This document shows, in pieces, positions 35,796-45,727 of a stretch of DNA of 64,000 nt; position 1 is the stretch's first letter, and each line of letters opens with the position of its first letter. Under the pieces are notes generated by a model, which ran no database searches, was not told the origin of the DNA, and saw only the letters and a program-made list of their open reading frames with translations. Source of the stretch: Geminicoccaceae bacterium. GTDB taxonomy: Bacteria > Pseudomonadota > Alphaproteobacteria > Geminicoccales > Geminicoccaceae. Location: contig JACKIM010000001.1 of the NCBI GenBank assembly GCA_020638465.1, positions 2,116,501 through 2,180,500 of the forward strand, written 5' to 3'. The translations under genes were made by a program, and so were the position numbers.

Positions 35796-38700
35796 TCAGA
35801 CGTTGAAGTAACGGGCCTGCGGGTGGTGCAGGACAATGGCACTTGTGCTCTGTTCCGGATGAAGTTGCCATCCGTCGGAAATCTCCACTCCGACACGGTT
35901 GGCGCCGAGCAGGTCGAGCAGCGGAATCTGGTCGGCCAGGGTCGGGCAGGCGGGATAGCCGAAACTGTACCGCGATCCCCGGTAGCCCTGCTTGAGCAAC
36001 TGGCCCATGTCGCGCGCATCGTCGCCGGCGAAACCCAGTTCGGCGCGGATGCGCGCATGGACATATTCCGCCATCGCCTCGGCCAGTTCCACACCGAGGC
36101 CATGCAGGCGCACATAGTCCTGGTAGCGGTCGGCGGCGAACCACTGGCGGGCGACTTCCGAGGCCCGCTGGCCGACGGTGACGACCTGCAGGCCGATGAT
36201 GTCGCGCTCGCTGTCGTCGATGTCGCGCACGAAGTCCGCAATGCAGAGCCCGCCTTCCTTGTTCTGCCGGGGCAGCATGAAACGGCAGAGTTCGGTGTCT
36301 CCGTCCTCTTCGAACAGGATCAGCTCGTTGCCGCGTCCCGCCGCCCGGAAATAACCGTAGGCGGCCTGGGGCTCGAAGATGTCTTCCTCTTCGGCCTCGC
36401 GAACGAGATCGGTGAGGATCGGGCGCAATTCCTTCTTTGCCCAGCCGAGGAAGTCTTCGAGGCGCTTGCCGTTCTTCTTGTAGCCCCAGTGGAACTGGTA
36501 GAGCATGTTGTCGTTGAGATAGGGCAGCAGGGCCTTCACCTCGACATGCTCGATGACCCGTGCACCGAGGAACGGCGGTTCGGGCGACCTGATGCCGACC
36601 TGGAGTTCGTTGCGGCGCAGGCGCGTCCCCTCGACATCCACGGGGCGCATCAGGCTCTGCGGGTCGAGATGTTCGAGCGTGCGCTGCTTGCGCCGCGATG
36701 CGGGCTTGCGCGATGCCAGATGCTCGTCGAGCTTGCCGCGCGCCACAAGGTCCATCAGGTGCAGGCCGTCGAAGGCATCGCGGGCATAGGCGACCTTGCC
36801 TGTCCCGTACGCTTTCGCGCAATCGTCCTCGACATAGCCGCGGGTAAGTGCGGCTCCGCCGAGAACGACCGGAATGTCCAGTCGTTCTCGCGTCATTTCC
36901 TCAAGGTTCTCACGCATGACCACTGTGGATTTGACCAGCAGGCCGGACATGCCGATGGCATCGGCGCCGTGTTCCCTTGCCGCCTCGATGATGTTCGACA
37001 GTGGCTGCTTGATGCCGAGGTTGATGCAGCGATAGCCGTTGTTGGTGAGGATGATGTCGACGAGGTTCTTGCCGATATCGTGGACGTCGCCCTTGACCGT
37101 GGCCAGCACGATCGTGCCCTTGGTCGAGCCTTCCACCTTTTCCATGTGGGGTTCGAGGTGGGCCACGGCCTTCTTCATGGTCTCCGCCGACTGGAGCACG
37201 AAGGGCAGCTGCATCTTCCCGGCTCCGAACAGCTCGCCGACGGTCTTCATGCCGGAAAGCAGATGCTCGTTGATGATCGTCAGCGGCGGGATCGTCTGCA
37301 TGGCTTCGTCGAGATCGGCTTCGAGTCCGTCCTTGTCGCCATCGACGATGCGCTGGGCGAGCCGTTCCTCGACCTTGTCGCTGCGGACCCTGGCCGTGGA
37401 CGCGGCCGCCTTGCGGTCGGCAAACAGGGCCATGAAGGCCTGCAGCGGGTTCCTGCCGTCGCGCCAGTTGTCGAAGATGAGGTCTTCGGCGGCCTGAACC
37501 TCATCCTGGGGAATGGCATGTAGTGGCAGAATTTTCGATGAGTGGACAATGGCGCCGGTCATGCCCCGCCGCGTCGCATGGTCGAGCATCACCGAATTGA
37601 GAACATGCCGGGCAGCAGCATTCAAGCCAAAGGAGATATTCGATAAACCCAGGATGATCTGGATATCGGGAAATTCCTTCGAGATCGCCTCGATGGCATC
37701 CAGCGTCCACAGGCCAAGCTTGCGATCGTCCTCGTTGCCGGTGCAGATGGTGAAGGTCAGCGGGTCGATGAGCAGGTCGCTCGGTGGCAGGCCATGCTCC
37801 CCGCAGGCGAAATCCACCAGCCGCCGGGCGATGCGCACCTTGTCCTCGGCCGTCTTGGCCATGCCGGCTTCTTCGATGGTGAGCGCGATCACGGCCGCGC
37901 CATGCTTGCGCGCCAGCTTCATGCGCGCGGTGGGAGCATCCAGCCCGTCCTCGAAATTGATCGAATTGATGACGCCCTTGCCACCATAGAGCTCAAGGCC
38001 GGCTTCGAGCACCTCGATCTCGGTGGAATCGAACACGATGGGTGCGTCGACGAGGCCGCGCATGCGCTCGGTGACGGCGATCAGTTCGGCCTTTTCGTCG
38101 CGGCCGACAAAGGCCGTGCACAGGTCGAGCGCGTGTGCGCCTTCGCGTACCTGTTCCTTGCCCATGGCGACACAGCCATCCCAGTCCCCGGCCTCCTGCA
38201 ACTGGCGGAACTTCTTCGAGCCGTTGGCGTTGCATCGTTCACCGATGGCGAGCCAGGCGTTCTCCTGACGGAGGTCGACCGCCGAGAACAGCGAGGCGAG
38301 TTGCGGTTCACGCATCACCTCGCGCGAACGCGGAGTCGGCCTGAAACCGTCATCGGCGAGGTCGCGCAGCATCGTGTCCAGGGCGGCGATATGGTCGGTG
38401 CCGGTGCCACAGCAGCCGCCCACCATGTTCACCCCGTCCTCTTCGACGAAACGGCGAAGCCAGATCGCGAGTTCGTCCGGGCCCAACGGGTAATGGGTGT
38501 GACCGCAGCGCAGTTCGGGCAATCCGGCATTGGGCTGGACCGAGAGGAATCCGTTCCATCCATGGGAAAGCTGCCTCAGGTGTTCGGCCATCTCCTTGGG
38601 GCCGGTCGCACAATTGAGACCGATGCCATCCACGCCAAGCGCGCCGATGATGGTCAGTGCCGCCCCGATATCGGTGCCAACCAGCATCGTCCCCGTTGTC

Positions 38701-39272
38701 TCGATGGTCACCTGAACGAGAATGGGCACCTCGTTCCCGCCTGCCATCGCGATGCGCGCGCCGTTGACTGCCGCCTTCACCTGCAGGGGGTCCTGACAGG
38801 TCTCGATCAGCAGGGCATCGACACCTCCCTCGACGAGACCGGCGGCCTGCACGGCGATCGCCTGCTCGATCTCGCGATAGGCGATGTGGCCGAGCGTGGG
38901 CAGTTTCGTGCCGGGACCGATGGAGCCGACCACGAAGCGCGGGCGGCCGTTGGCAAGGCGTCCGGCAGCCTCGCGGGCAAGGCGGGCGGCGGCAAGATTG
39001 ATCTCGTGTGCCCGTTCGCTCAGTTCGAATTCGCCAAGGGTGATGGGCGAACCGCCGAAACTGTTGGTCTGGACGACATCGGCTCCGGCTTCGAGATAGC
39101 CTTGATGAATTTCGCGAACGATATCCGGGCGGGAGATGTTCAATATCTCCGAGCAATTCTCCTGGCCGAGAAAATCCTCGTGGAGGTCCAGGTCCCGATT
39201 CTGAATCTGGGTTCCCATGCCGCCGTCACACAAGAGGACATGATGCCTGGCGGCATCGAGAAATTCCGACAT
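35796..39272 (-). CDS. metH: Cobalamin-dependent methionine synthase
   Basis: 1158 residues with all four MetH modules in order: homocysteine domain with zinc ligands (GLNCATGP, VGGCCGTGTDHI); pterin-binding domain (ERCNANGSKKF, FDSTE); B12 domain with the DVHDIGKNLV axial-His motif near residue 770; and the C-terminal activation domain (GYPACPTLADQ). It methylates homocysteine using methyl-tetrahydrofolate. The ATG at 39272 follows GAGGAAACC; the longer ORF start is unsupported. It is the last gene of a regulator-metF-metH operon. Confidence 0.97.
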   Translation of the reverse strand: MSEFLDAARHHVLLCDGGMGTQIQNRDLDLHEDFLGQENCSEILNISRPDIVREIHQGYLEAGADVVQTNSFGGSPITLGEFELSERAHEINLAAARLAREAAGRLANGRPRFVVGSIGPGTKLPTLGHIAYREIEQAIAVQAAGLVEGGVDALLIETCQDPLQVKAAVNGARIAMAGGNEVPILVQVTIETTGTMLVGTDIGAALTIIGALGVDGIGLNCATGPKEMAEHLRQLSHGWNGFLSVQPNAGLPELRCGHTHYPLGPDELAIWLRRFVEEDGVNMVGGCCGTGTDHIAALDTMLRDLADDGFRPTPRSREVMREPQLASLFSAVDLRQENAWLAIGERCNANGSKKFRQLQEAGDWDGCVAMGKEQVREGAHALDLCTAFVGRDEKAELIAVTERMRGLVDAPIVFDSTEIEVLEAGLELYGGKGVINSINFEDGLDAPTARMKLARKHGAAVIALTIEEAGMAKTAEDKVRIARRLVDFACGEHGLPPSDLLIDPLTFTICTGNEDDRKLGLWTLDAIEAISKEFPDIQIILGLSNISFGLNAAARHVLNSVMLDHATRRGMTGAIVHSSKILPLHAIPQDEVQAAEDLIFDNWRDGRNPLQAFMALFADRKAAASTARVRSDKVEERLAQRIVDGDKDGLEADLDEAMQTIPPLTIINEHLLSGMKTVGELFGAGKMQLPFVLQSAETMKKAVAHLEPHMEKVEGSTKGTIVLATVKGDVHDIGKNLVDIILTNNGYRCINLGIKQPLSNIIEAAREHGADAIGMSGLLVKSTVVMRENLEEMTRERLDIPVVLGGAALTRGYVEDDCAKAYGTGKVAYARDAFDGLHLMDLVARGKLDEHLASRKPASRRKQRTLEHLDPQSLMRPVDVEGTRLRRNELQVGIRSPEPPFLGARVIEHVEVKALLPYLNDNMLYQFHWGYKKNGKRLEDFLGWAKKELRPILTDLVREAEEEDIFEPQAAYGYFRAAGRGNELILFEEDGDTELCRFMLPRQNKEGGLCIADFVRDIDDSERDIIGLQVVTVGQRASEVARQWFAADRYQDYVRLHGLGVELAEAMAEYVHARIRAELGFAGDDARDMGQLLKQGYRGSRYSFGYPACPTLADQIPLLDLLGANRVGVEISDGWQLHPEQSTSAIVLHHPQARYFNV

Positions 39273-39363
39273 GGTTTCCTCGTCTTTCGTCGTAGTGAAC
39301 ATGGTCCCCGGTCGCGGCACCGGGGTTTGTCGATCGCCGCCGTCCGTCCCGTCCGCGCGCGGA

Positions 39364-40281
39364 TCAGGCGGCCATGGGACGGGTCTCGCTGCGGCCGAGC
39401 AGGCGAGCCGTGGCGACCGTCAGCCCGGCCCTGTTGAGCGCATAGATGTGCAGGTGATCGAACCCTTCGGCCACGAGGCGCCGGCACTGTTCGGCGGCCA
39501 CACTGGCGGCGACCATCTGGTGCAGGGATGTGTCCGGCTCGACCCCGTCGAACAATTTCTCCAGCCATGCGGGGATGGAAGCTCCGCAACGCTTCGAGAA
39601 GTTGCTCACCTGGCGAAAATTGTGGATAGGCATCACGCCCGGTACGAACGGCGCCGCGATACCGCGTCCGGCCATGGCATCGCGAAAGCGCAGGATCGCA
39701 TCGAGATCGTAGCAATACTGGCCGATAACCCGTGCGGCACCGGCGTCGACCTTGCGGGCGAGGTTGTCGAGGTCGGCCTCGCTGCTGGCGGCTTCCGGAT
39801 GAACCTCGGGATAGCAGGCCACCGAGATGTCGAATCGGTGGCGTTTCATCAGGCCCGCCACCAGATCGCCGGCGAAGGCGTAACCGCCGGGCGTGGGTTT
39901 GTAGTATTGTGCATCCTTGGGCTTGTCGCCACGCAGGGCGACGATCCGGTCGATTCCCGCTTCCCAGTAGATGTCGGCCTGCTTGTCGATTTCCGCCGCC
40001 TTGCGTCCGACGCAGGTCATGTGGGCGGCGACCGGCAGGCTGGTCGCCTTGCGGACCCGCTGGACCACGTCGAAGGTGCGGTCGTTGTCCGTACCACCCG
40101 CACCGCAGGTCACGGTGTAGAAGCTCGGATCGATGGCCCCGAGCTGATGCAACTCGTCTTCCAGGTCGATATCGGCGCTCGATGTGCGCGGCGGGAACAG
40201 TTCCACCGAAATGCGGGTGTCGGGCAGCGTCCGGTCGAGCGACCATTCCTGCTCGGAGCGTTCAGGCGAAGGGGTGGTCAT
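39364..40281 (-). CDS. metF: 5,10-methylenetetrahydrofolate reductase
   Basis: 305 residues. MetF TIM-barrel signatures: ISVELFPPRTSS (catalytic Glu), FYTVTCGAGG, AAHMTCVGR, IVALRGDKP, FVPGVMPIHNF and HIYALNRAGLT. It makes methyl-tetrahydrofolate for MetH. Its start overlaps the regulator/methyltransferase stop as ATGA (40278-40281), so the two are coupled; metH follows 91 bases later. Confidence 0.96.
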   Translation of the reverse strand: MTTPSPERSEQEWSLDRTLPDTRISVELFPPRTSSADIDLEDELHQLGAIDPSFYTVTCGAGGTDNDRTFDVVQRVRKATSLPVAAHMTCVGRKAAEIDKQADIYWEAGIDRIVALRGDKPKDAQYYKPTPGGYAFAGDLVAGLMKRHRFDISVACYPEVHPEAASSEADLDNLARKVDAGAARVIGQYCYDLDAILRFRDAMAGRGIAAPFVPGVMPIHNFRQVSNFSKRCGASIPAWLEKLFDGVEPDTSLHQMVAASVAAEQCRRLVAEGFDHLHIYALNRAGLTVATARLLGRSETRPMAA

Positions 40282-41297
40282 GCGGCGTTCTCCTCGAGAA
40301 TACGCAAAACATTGGTCTCGTGGCGGTCCCGGCTGCCACGGCCGGCATCATCCGGCAGCCGTCCGATCCAGACGCAAGTGGTGAATTTCGACCCGTCGAT
40401 AACGATTGGTGGGGCCATCTCGATGCCGAGCTCATCGAACCATGCCGCCATCTCGTCATCGCTGAAGCCCAGCCGGCGGTGCGCCTTTTCGCTGCGCAGC
40501 CACTCGGCATCATGGCGGGCGAGGTCGATCACCACGAGGCGGCCATCGGGTTGCAGGACACGTGCGGCCTCGCTCAGGGCTGCGAACGGATCGTCGGCGA
40601 AGTGCAGGACCTGATGCAGTGTCACGCCATTGACGCTCCGATCCCGCACGGGCAGGGCGTACATGTCGCCATGGCGGACCTGGCAGTTGCGGGCTTCCAG
40701 GCGGTCCAGATTGGCCCGGGCCACCCGCAGCATGTCGTGGCTGGAATCGATCCCCAGGCCGGTAGTGATCTGCCCCGCGAGGATCTGCAGCACGCGGCCG
40801 GTGCCGGTGCCGACGTCGAGCAGGCGGTCGCAGCGCCGTTCGGAAAAGATGCGTCCCAGGGCAGCCTCGACGCGTGCGACGTCGATGGTCAGGTCGGCGT
40901 CATGATCCCAGCTTTCGGCACGCGAACTGAAATAGCGCGCGGCCTCCTCGCGGCGGGTGGCGCGGATGGCGGCCAGCCTTTGCCGGTCCTGCACCAGCAG
41001 TTCGTCGCCCTCGGGGAGAAGACGGCACAGGCTGCGCGCAACCCGGCCGCCGGCACCCGACTGCGCCCGGCGATAGAACACCCAGCTTCCCTCGCGAAAG
41101 CGCTCCAGCAGCCCCGCCTCCGCCAGCAGCTTCAGGTGACGGGAAATGCGCGGCTGGGACTGGCCCATGACCTGACAGAGCTCGCTGACCGTCCATTCGC
41201 CCTGGGCGCAGATGGCCAGCAGCCGAAGCCGCGATTCCTCTCCCGCGGCACGAAGGCCGGCGAGAAGCTGGTCGAGGCTGAATGGCGTATCGGGCAT
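40278..41297 (-). CDS. ArsR-family regulator fused to a SAM-dependent methyltransferase
   Basis: 339 residues. Residues ~5-80 are an ArsR winged helix (RLRLLAICAQGEWTVSELCQVMGQSQPRISRHLKLLAEAGLLERFREGSWVFYR) without metal-binding cysteines. Residues ~145-260 are a class I methyltransferase (LLDVGTGTGRVLQIL for SAM, GDMYALP, VTLHQVLHFADDP). It heads the metF-metH operon. SahR, an ArsR-type repressor sensing S-adenosylhomocysteine, controls such genes in other proteobacteria; the fused domain here is an obvious sensor candidate. Sensing is inference; domains and order are seen. Confidence 0.88.
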   Translation of the reverse strand: MPDTPFSLDQLLAGLRAAGEESRLRLLAICAQGEWTVSELCQVMGQSQPRISRHLKLLAEAGLLERFREGSWVFYRRAQSGAGGRVARSLCRLLPEGDELLVQDRQRLAAIRATRREEAARYFSSRAESWDHDADLTIDVARVEAALGRIFSERRCDRLLDVGTGTGRVLQILAGQITTGLGIDSSHDMLRVARANLDRLEARNCQVRHGDMYALPVRDRSVNGVTLHQVLHFADDPFAALSEAARVLQPDGRLVVIDLARHDAEWLRSEKAHRRLGFSDDEMAAWFDELGIEMAPPIVIDGSKFTTCVWIGRLPDDAGRGSRDRHETNVLRILEENAA

Positions 41298-41324
41298 GAC
41301 GCTGCATCTGTCACATGACTTCAG

Positions 41325-41346
41325 GATATGCAGAATTCTTTATATC
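41325..41346 (-). promoter_or_regulatory. Imperfect palindrome upstream of the ArsR-methyltransferase gene
   Basis: GATATGCAGAATTCTTTATATC pairs at 9 of 11 symmetric positions around AGAATTCT, and ends 27 bases before the start codon. ArsR-type methionine regulators use similar AT-rich ATATAAAG-like palindromes. It is a plausible autoregulatory operator for the met operon. Confidence 0.55.
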
Positions 41347-41373
41347 GTTATGTCGACAAATGCAAGGTCCTTG

Positions 41374-44300
41374 TCATGCGCCATCCTTGTCGAAGCTGTC
41401 GATGAGTTCGGTGACGAGGGCGCATTGCGTGTCGGCGTCGGGCGCCATGGCCTGTGACGGTCCTTCGCCGGCACCCGCCGGACGGAGTATTCCCGCCAGT
41501 CCCGGTTCCTGACCGAGGCGTGTCATGGTCTTCCAGAAGCGATGGTAATACGTTTCATTGTCGTCATTCTCGATGCCGAGACAGTCCTCGATTGCGTCAA
41601 GAAACATGACGGTCGTGGCTTCGTCACCGCACAGGGGCTGGCGCAACAGGATGATGCAGATCTGTAGAAAGATCTGGCGAGGCAGATGCCCTTTAAGGGC
41701 TATAACGCCGCCGGCCGCCGACCGCAGGGTTTCCGTGTCTGCCGCGAGGATGCCCCGGATGACGAGCTTGCCGAGCAGGAGGCGCGGCAGCGGTTCGATG
41801 CCGTGGCGGCTCGTCCCGGCGGACAAGCCGTCAACGACGAAGGTCAGAGCGGCCAGCTTGGCGGCATCGTCGCTCCGCTCGACGACATCGCCGATCATTT
41901 CCGTCCATTCCCGGATTTCGGCTTCGTTACATTCCGCCTGGGCAAGAAACTGGCCGATGACCCGGCACCATGTCAGGATCGAACTCGCGGAAGTGATCCG
42001 CTCGCAGACCCGCGCCGCCCGGCCGGCGATGACGCGGCCAGCTTCGGCGTCGATCAGGAAGGCCACGGCCATGACGGCATTCGCGCAGGCGCTCTGCAGG
42101 GGCGCCAGTTCGATCCTTTCGGCGAGGTCGATCGCACGCAGGGCAATGGTGCCGGCGAATTCCCGCGGACTGTCGTCGACCGCATGACCGCTCAAAGAGC
42201 GTACCGTGCGGGCCAGCGAAAGCAGCTCCACGGGCTCGCGCGTCACCGAGAGTGCGGGGGCCACCTGCTGCAGCATCATCCGGGCGGTTTCGCGAACATC
42301 TGCGCCGGTAACCAGTCCGGCCAGAAGGTCCAGCGCCGCCGCAGTCGCCCGGCGCGAGGCGATTTCCTGTGGCCGGCGGGCATGGCGTTCCAGCTGTGCC
42401 AGGCCTTCACCCGCGGCGACCGGGCTCATGCAGGGCGCCAAACCGCGAAGGATCTGCACCCTTGAGCGAAGGCGGGCCGGTGCGTCTTCGCGCGGAATGG
42501 CGGCGATCAGCGCGTCGGCTATACCGTCGATGGCGCCTGGCGACATGCGGCTGGCCAGCCTGACGATGGCCTGGACCGAGTTCGGCATCGGCGGCGACGG
42601 CAGGGATCGGCTGAAATCGTCGAATACCCGGCGCGCGACCCGGTCGGCGGTGGGTGTGTCGATGAATCGGGCGAGGCGGCCGATGACCGCGCCAAGCGAA
42701 TTGGCGAGCGGCTTCGAGCCGGCTCCATTCAGCAACGAAACCGAATGTTCGACAACGCGCACCGCCAGATCGTCCAGCTCCGGGTTCGGTATGTGGTTGG
42801 CCAGCCCTTCGATCGCCACGGCGCAGGCCGCGAGATTCTGCGGTGCATTGGACTGCCCCACGATGGAACGGAGCTGATGAAGGGCCGGCTGGACCATTCG
42901 CCCATCGAAGGGAGCGGACCAGCTTGCCAGAACGAGACGGGATTTCGCCAGGCAGCGCACCTCGGAGAGCGAGGTCGCGCACTCATCGAGCCGATCCAGC
43001 AGGTCTCGTGCTCCATCGATGTCGAGCCCGCCCAGCACACGCAGCAGGATCGCCGGCTCGTGCTGGAACTTGCGCGAACGGTCGACATTGGTGAGTGCGG
43101 CCCTGAGCATGGCTGCGCGCTGGACCGCCGGTGCGCCGGCAATGGCCCTCAGGGTGACCAGTTCGTGCGGATCGGGTTGCCGTCCCCGCCAGTTCAGTTC
43201 CAGCGACAGCCAGTAGGAGGTCGAGGCGACATCGGCGGCATGCGCGCTGTGCTGGCGGGTACTGGCCTCGATGAACAGGCTCTGGTCGCGATTGAGCATG
43301 CCCCGCCCGTGCAGTTCGAGGGCGCGCTCGGTATCCGAAGCCGGCCATGCATAATCGTCGTGGCGGTCATGCTCGATCCAGTCGCGTCGGCGTGCCTCGA
43401 TGGCCTGGATGAGGATCAGGTCATCCTGGTGGTCCTCGATCCAGCTCCGCAGCCGTGGCCAGCGGCGAAACAGCGATTCGTGGGTAATGTCGACCGACGG
43501 ATCCTGCGGATTGGTACCGTCTATGGCGATCAGGCGGGAAGCTCGCAGGCGCTCGGCCGTCTGCCAGAGACTTTCCCCCAGTTCGCTGCGGTGGCGCGGG
43601 TGGCGGGTTGCGTGCCGGACCCCGGCACTCTCGCTCCGGAGATGGACGAGCCTCAGGAACAGCTCGCGGCCATCCCTCTCGTCGATGCCGCATTGCTGCA
43701 TCGCCCGGTCGGCCTGGGCCGCGAGCGCTCCGGCAACGCCGCCGATGGCCTCAAGGTCGCCAGAACCGATCCGGTCATGGCGACGATGCTGCCAGAGCTC
43801 CTCCAGCGCCACTTCGACGAGTGGCAGCGCATCGGGATTGGCTTCGATCTCGGCGATGATCTGCGCGGTCACCGCGATGTCGATTTCGACCCCGCGCCGG
43901 GCCGCGGGCCCGGTGATCGCCTGGGTCAGTTCGGTGGGCGTCATGCGCCGCACCTTCAGTTCCGCCGACTGGATCGCATCGACGAACTCGGGATCGTCCT
44001 CGATCAGGGCCGTGAGGAAATCGGAGCGGAAGGCGACGAGGACGCGATAGGGTGCGTCGACCGTCGTGCGGGCCATGTGGTTCAGGGCGCGGATCAGTGC
44101 ACGGTGCTGTTCCGGTGCTTCCTGACGGGCAAGGTTGAAGCTCTCTTCCATCTGATCGACGATCAGGAACAGTTTCTTTCCGGTCGCGTCGAAATGGCCC
44201 AGGGCGTGCTCCGAGAGGCGGGAAGGGGCCACGATCAGTCGTTCGCACACGGTCTGCGCCCGTTCGGGGATGTCGAGGCGCGGCGTCATGGGCTCGAACA

Positions 44301-45063
44301 GGGTCACCAGGGCCTTGGCCAATTCGTGCATAGGTTGCGCGCGTGGCGAGAAGCGGGCGATGCACCAATTGCCGTCATCGGTCAGCCGCGGCTCGATTCC
44401 AGCGTGGATCAGCGATGATTTGCCCGACCCCGAGGGTCCGGTCAGCAGGACCAGCGGGTGATCGCTGAGGCGCTGCCAGAGTTGATCGACGAGTTGTTCG
44501 CGACCGAAGAAGTCGTCGGCATGCTGGCGGTCGAACGATGACAGGCCGCGATAGGGCGCGCCGAGCGGGATCTCCGTCTGCGGCCGGCTGCTCTGGACGG
44601 ACCAGCTCCGGTGCAGGTCGCGGATCTTCCTCGAGATGTCGCCAAGTGCCTGATGCGGGCGCTCCCATTCCTCCAGCGGTAGTACCGAGCCACCGGTCTT
44701 GGGCAGGGCGTCGACCCGCGCCCAACGCTTGTATTGCCAGTCGCACGCCTTGACGATGATCGGCAGGATGCGCAACTCGCCGCGGTCGCGCTTGTCGCAG
44801 GCCAGTGCCACTTCCGTGTGCGAGATGTAGGGCGATGCATTGAAACTGGGGCTGACGAGGAAGATGGCGAGATCGGCACCGGTCAGCCGGTCGCGGATGG
44901 TCTCGTCCCAGTCGGCGCTGACCTCGAACATGCCGTCCTCGAACAACTCGACGATGCCGTCCTGGACGAGCGATCGGAGCATGGTGGCGACCTGCGTTTT
45001 CCATTGGCCGTCGGTTTCGTCGGCGTGGGCATAGGAGAGAAATACCTTGAGTGGCCTGTCCAT
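41374..45063 (-). CDS. TIR-nSTAND NTPase with long helical C-terminus
   Basis: 1229 residues. Residues 1-150 form a TIR domain (KVFLSYAHADE; SPSFNASPYISHTEVALA, where Glu84 fits the NADase catalytic position). Then comes the nSTAND1-type ATPase: PYRGLSSFDRQHADDFFGRE, P-loop LTGPSGSGKSS near residue 210, Walker B LFLIVDQMEESF, and late HESLFRRWPRLRSW. From residue ~600 to the end it is Ala/Leu-rich helical sequence resembling HEAT/ARM-type repeats, not the WD40 repeats often fused to this module. STAND proteins oligomerise on a trigger; with TIR the expected output is NAD depletion, as in anti-phage immunity. Trigger and function are unknown. It lies just upstream, co-directional, of the met operon. 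Confidence 0.85.
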   Translation of the reverse strand: MDRPLKVFLSYAHADETDGQWKTQVATMLRSLVQDGIVELFEDGMFEVSADWDETIRDRLTGADLAIFLVSPSFNASPYISHTEVALACDKRDRGELRILPIIVKACDWQYKRWARVDALPKTGGSVLPLEEWERPHQALGDISRKIRDLHRSWSVQSSRPQTEIPLGAPYRGLSSFDRQHADDFFGREQLVDQLWQRLSDHPLVLLTGPSGSGKSSLIHAGIEPRLTDDGNWCIARFSPRAQPMHELAKALVTLFEPMTPRLDIPERAQTVCERLIVAPSRLSEHALGHFDATGKKLFLIVDQMEESFNLARQEAPEQHRALIRALNHMARTTVDAPYRVLVAFRSDFLTALIEDDPEFVDAIQSAELKVRRMTPTELTQAITGPAARRGVEIDIAVTAQIIAEIEANPDALPLVEVALEELWQHRRHDRIGSGDLEAIGGVAGALAAQADRAMQQCGIDERDGRELFLRLVHLRSESAGVRHATRHPRHRSELGESLWQTAERLRASRLIAIDGTNPQDPSVDITHESLFRRWPRLRSWIEDHQDDLILIQAIEARRRDWIEHDRHDDYAWPASDTERALELHGRGMLNRDQSLFIEASTRQHSAHAADVASTSYWLSLELNWRGRQPDPHELVTLRAIAGAPAVQRAAMLRAALTNVDRSRKFQHEPAILLRVLGGLDIDGARDLLDRLDECATSLSEVRCLAKSRLVLASWSAPFDGRMVQPALHQLRSIVGQSNAPQNLAACAVAIEGLANHIPNPELDDLAVRVVEHSVSLLNGAGSKPLANSLGAVIGRLARFIDTPTADRVARRVFDDFSRSLPSPPMPNSVQAIVRLASRMSPGAIDGIADALIAAIPREDAPARLRSRVQILRGLAPCMSPVAAGEGLAQLERHARRPQEIASRRATAAALDLLAGLVTGADVRETARMMLQQVAPALSVTREPVELLSLARTVRSLSGHAVDDSPREFAGTIALRAIDLAERIELAPLQSACANAVMAVAFLIDAEAGRVIAGRAARVCERITSASSILTWCRVIGQFLAQAECNEAEIREWTEMIGDVVERSDDAAKLAALTFVVDGLSAGTSRHGIEPLPRLLLGKLVIRGILAADTETLRSAAGGVIALKGHLPRQIFLQICIILLRQPLCGDEATTVMFLDAIEDCLGIENDDNETYYHRFWKTMTRLGQEPGLAGILRPAGAGEGPSQAMAPDADTQCALVTELIDSFDKDGA

Positions 45064-45228
45064 CGATTCGCTCCGGGGAAGGGATCCGCAACGAATCTAT
45101 CATAGGAATAAAATCTTTTCAAGAATTGAGACAACTTCGCACCATCCTCATTGCGCTTTCGAAGTTCGGCATGCGATGCCCCCTCCTGCTACGGGGATAT
45201 CGCGAAAATCATAGCTGTGTTCTTATTA

Positions 45229-45727
45229 GAGCGCTTCCCGATCAGGTGGAATAGCCCGAATTTCGGATGTAGTTAGCACATTCGGCTGGAGAGAAGAGGT
45301 TGAGGCCAGTTGCGATGGCGTCTTCGAGGGCATCGAGAGTTTGCGCGGAGGTTTTGCGCAGGAAGTTCTTGAGCTTGGCGAAGACCTGCTCGATGGGGTT
45401 GAGATCAGGGCTGTAGGGCGGGAGATATTCAAGTTTCGCGCCTCGTGCCTCGATGGCATCGCGGACGCCGGCAACCTTGTGGCTGGAGAGGTTGTCGAGA
45501 ATGACGATGTCACCCTTGTTCAGGGTGGGTGCGAGAGCCTGCTCGACCCAGGCCTTGAAGGCGGCGCCGTTGGTGGGCCCGTCGAAGACGCAAGGGGCGG
45601 TGATGCGGTCATGCCGCAGGGCGGCGATGAAGGTCGTTGTTTTCCAGTGTCCGTGCGGGGCAATGCCTTCGACGCGCTCGCCTCTGGGGGCCCTGCCATA
45701 GCGGGGCGCCATGTTCGTCGAGACCAT
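45229..45727 (-). mobile_element. IS630-family element A, truncated (right end retained)
   Basis: The retained end GAGCGCTTCCCGATCAGG begins at 45229 directly after a TA (45227-45228), the IS630 target dinucleotide. The element keeps only the C-terminal ~160 codons of its transposase and stops at about 45727, where it meets the unlike IS630-B fragment in opposite orientation. The 5' end is lost. Confidence 0.75.
45242..45727 (-). pseudogene. IS630-family transposase A, C-terminal fragment
   Basis: Encodes the second half of an IS630/Tc1-like DDE transposase: NMAPRYGRAPRGERV, ILDNLSSHK (second Asp) and YLPPYSPDLNPIEQVFAKLK (Glu of the DDE). The first Asp and the N-terminal HTH are gone; the apparent ATG is only the internal Met next to the junction. 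Not functional. Confidence 0.8.

Noticed and set aside
41298..41373. SAM or cobalamin riboswitch before the met operon
   Set aside because: The gap is only 76 bases and shows no riboswitch core; the palindrome fits a protein operator better.
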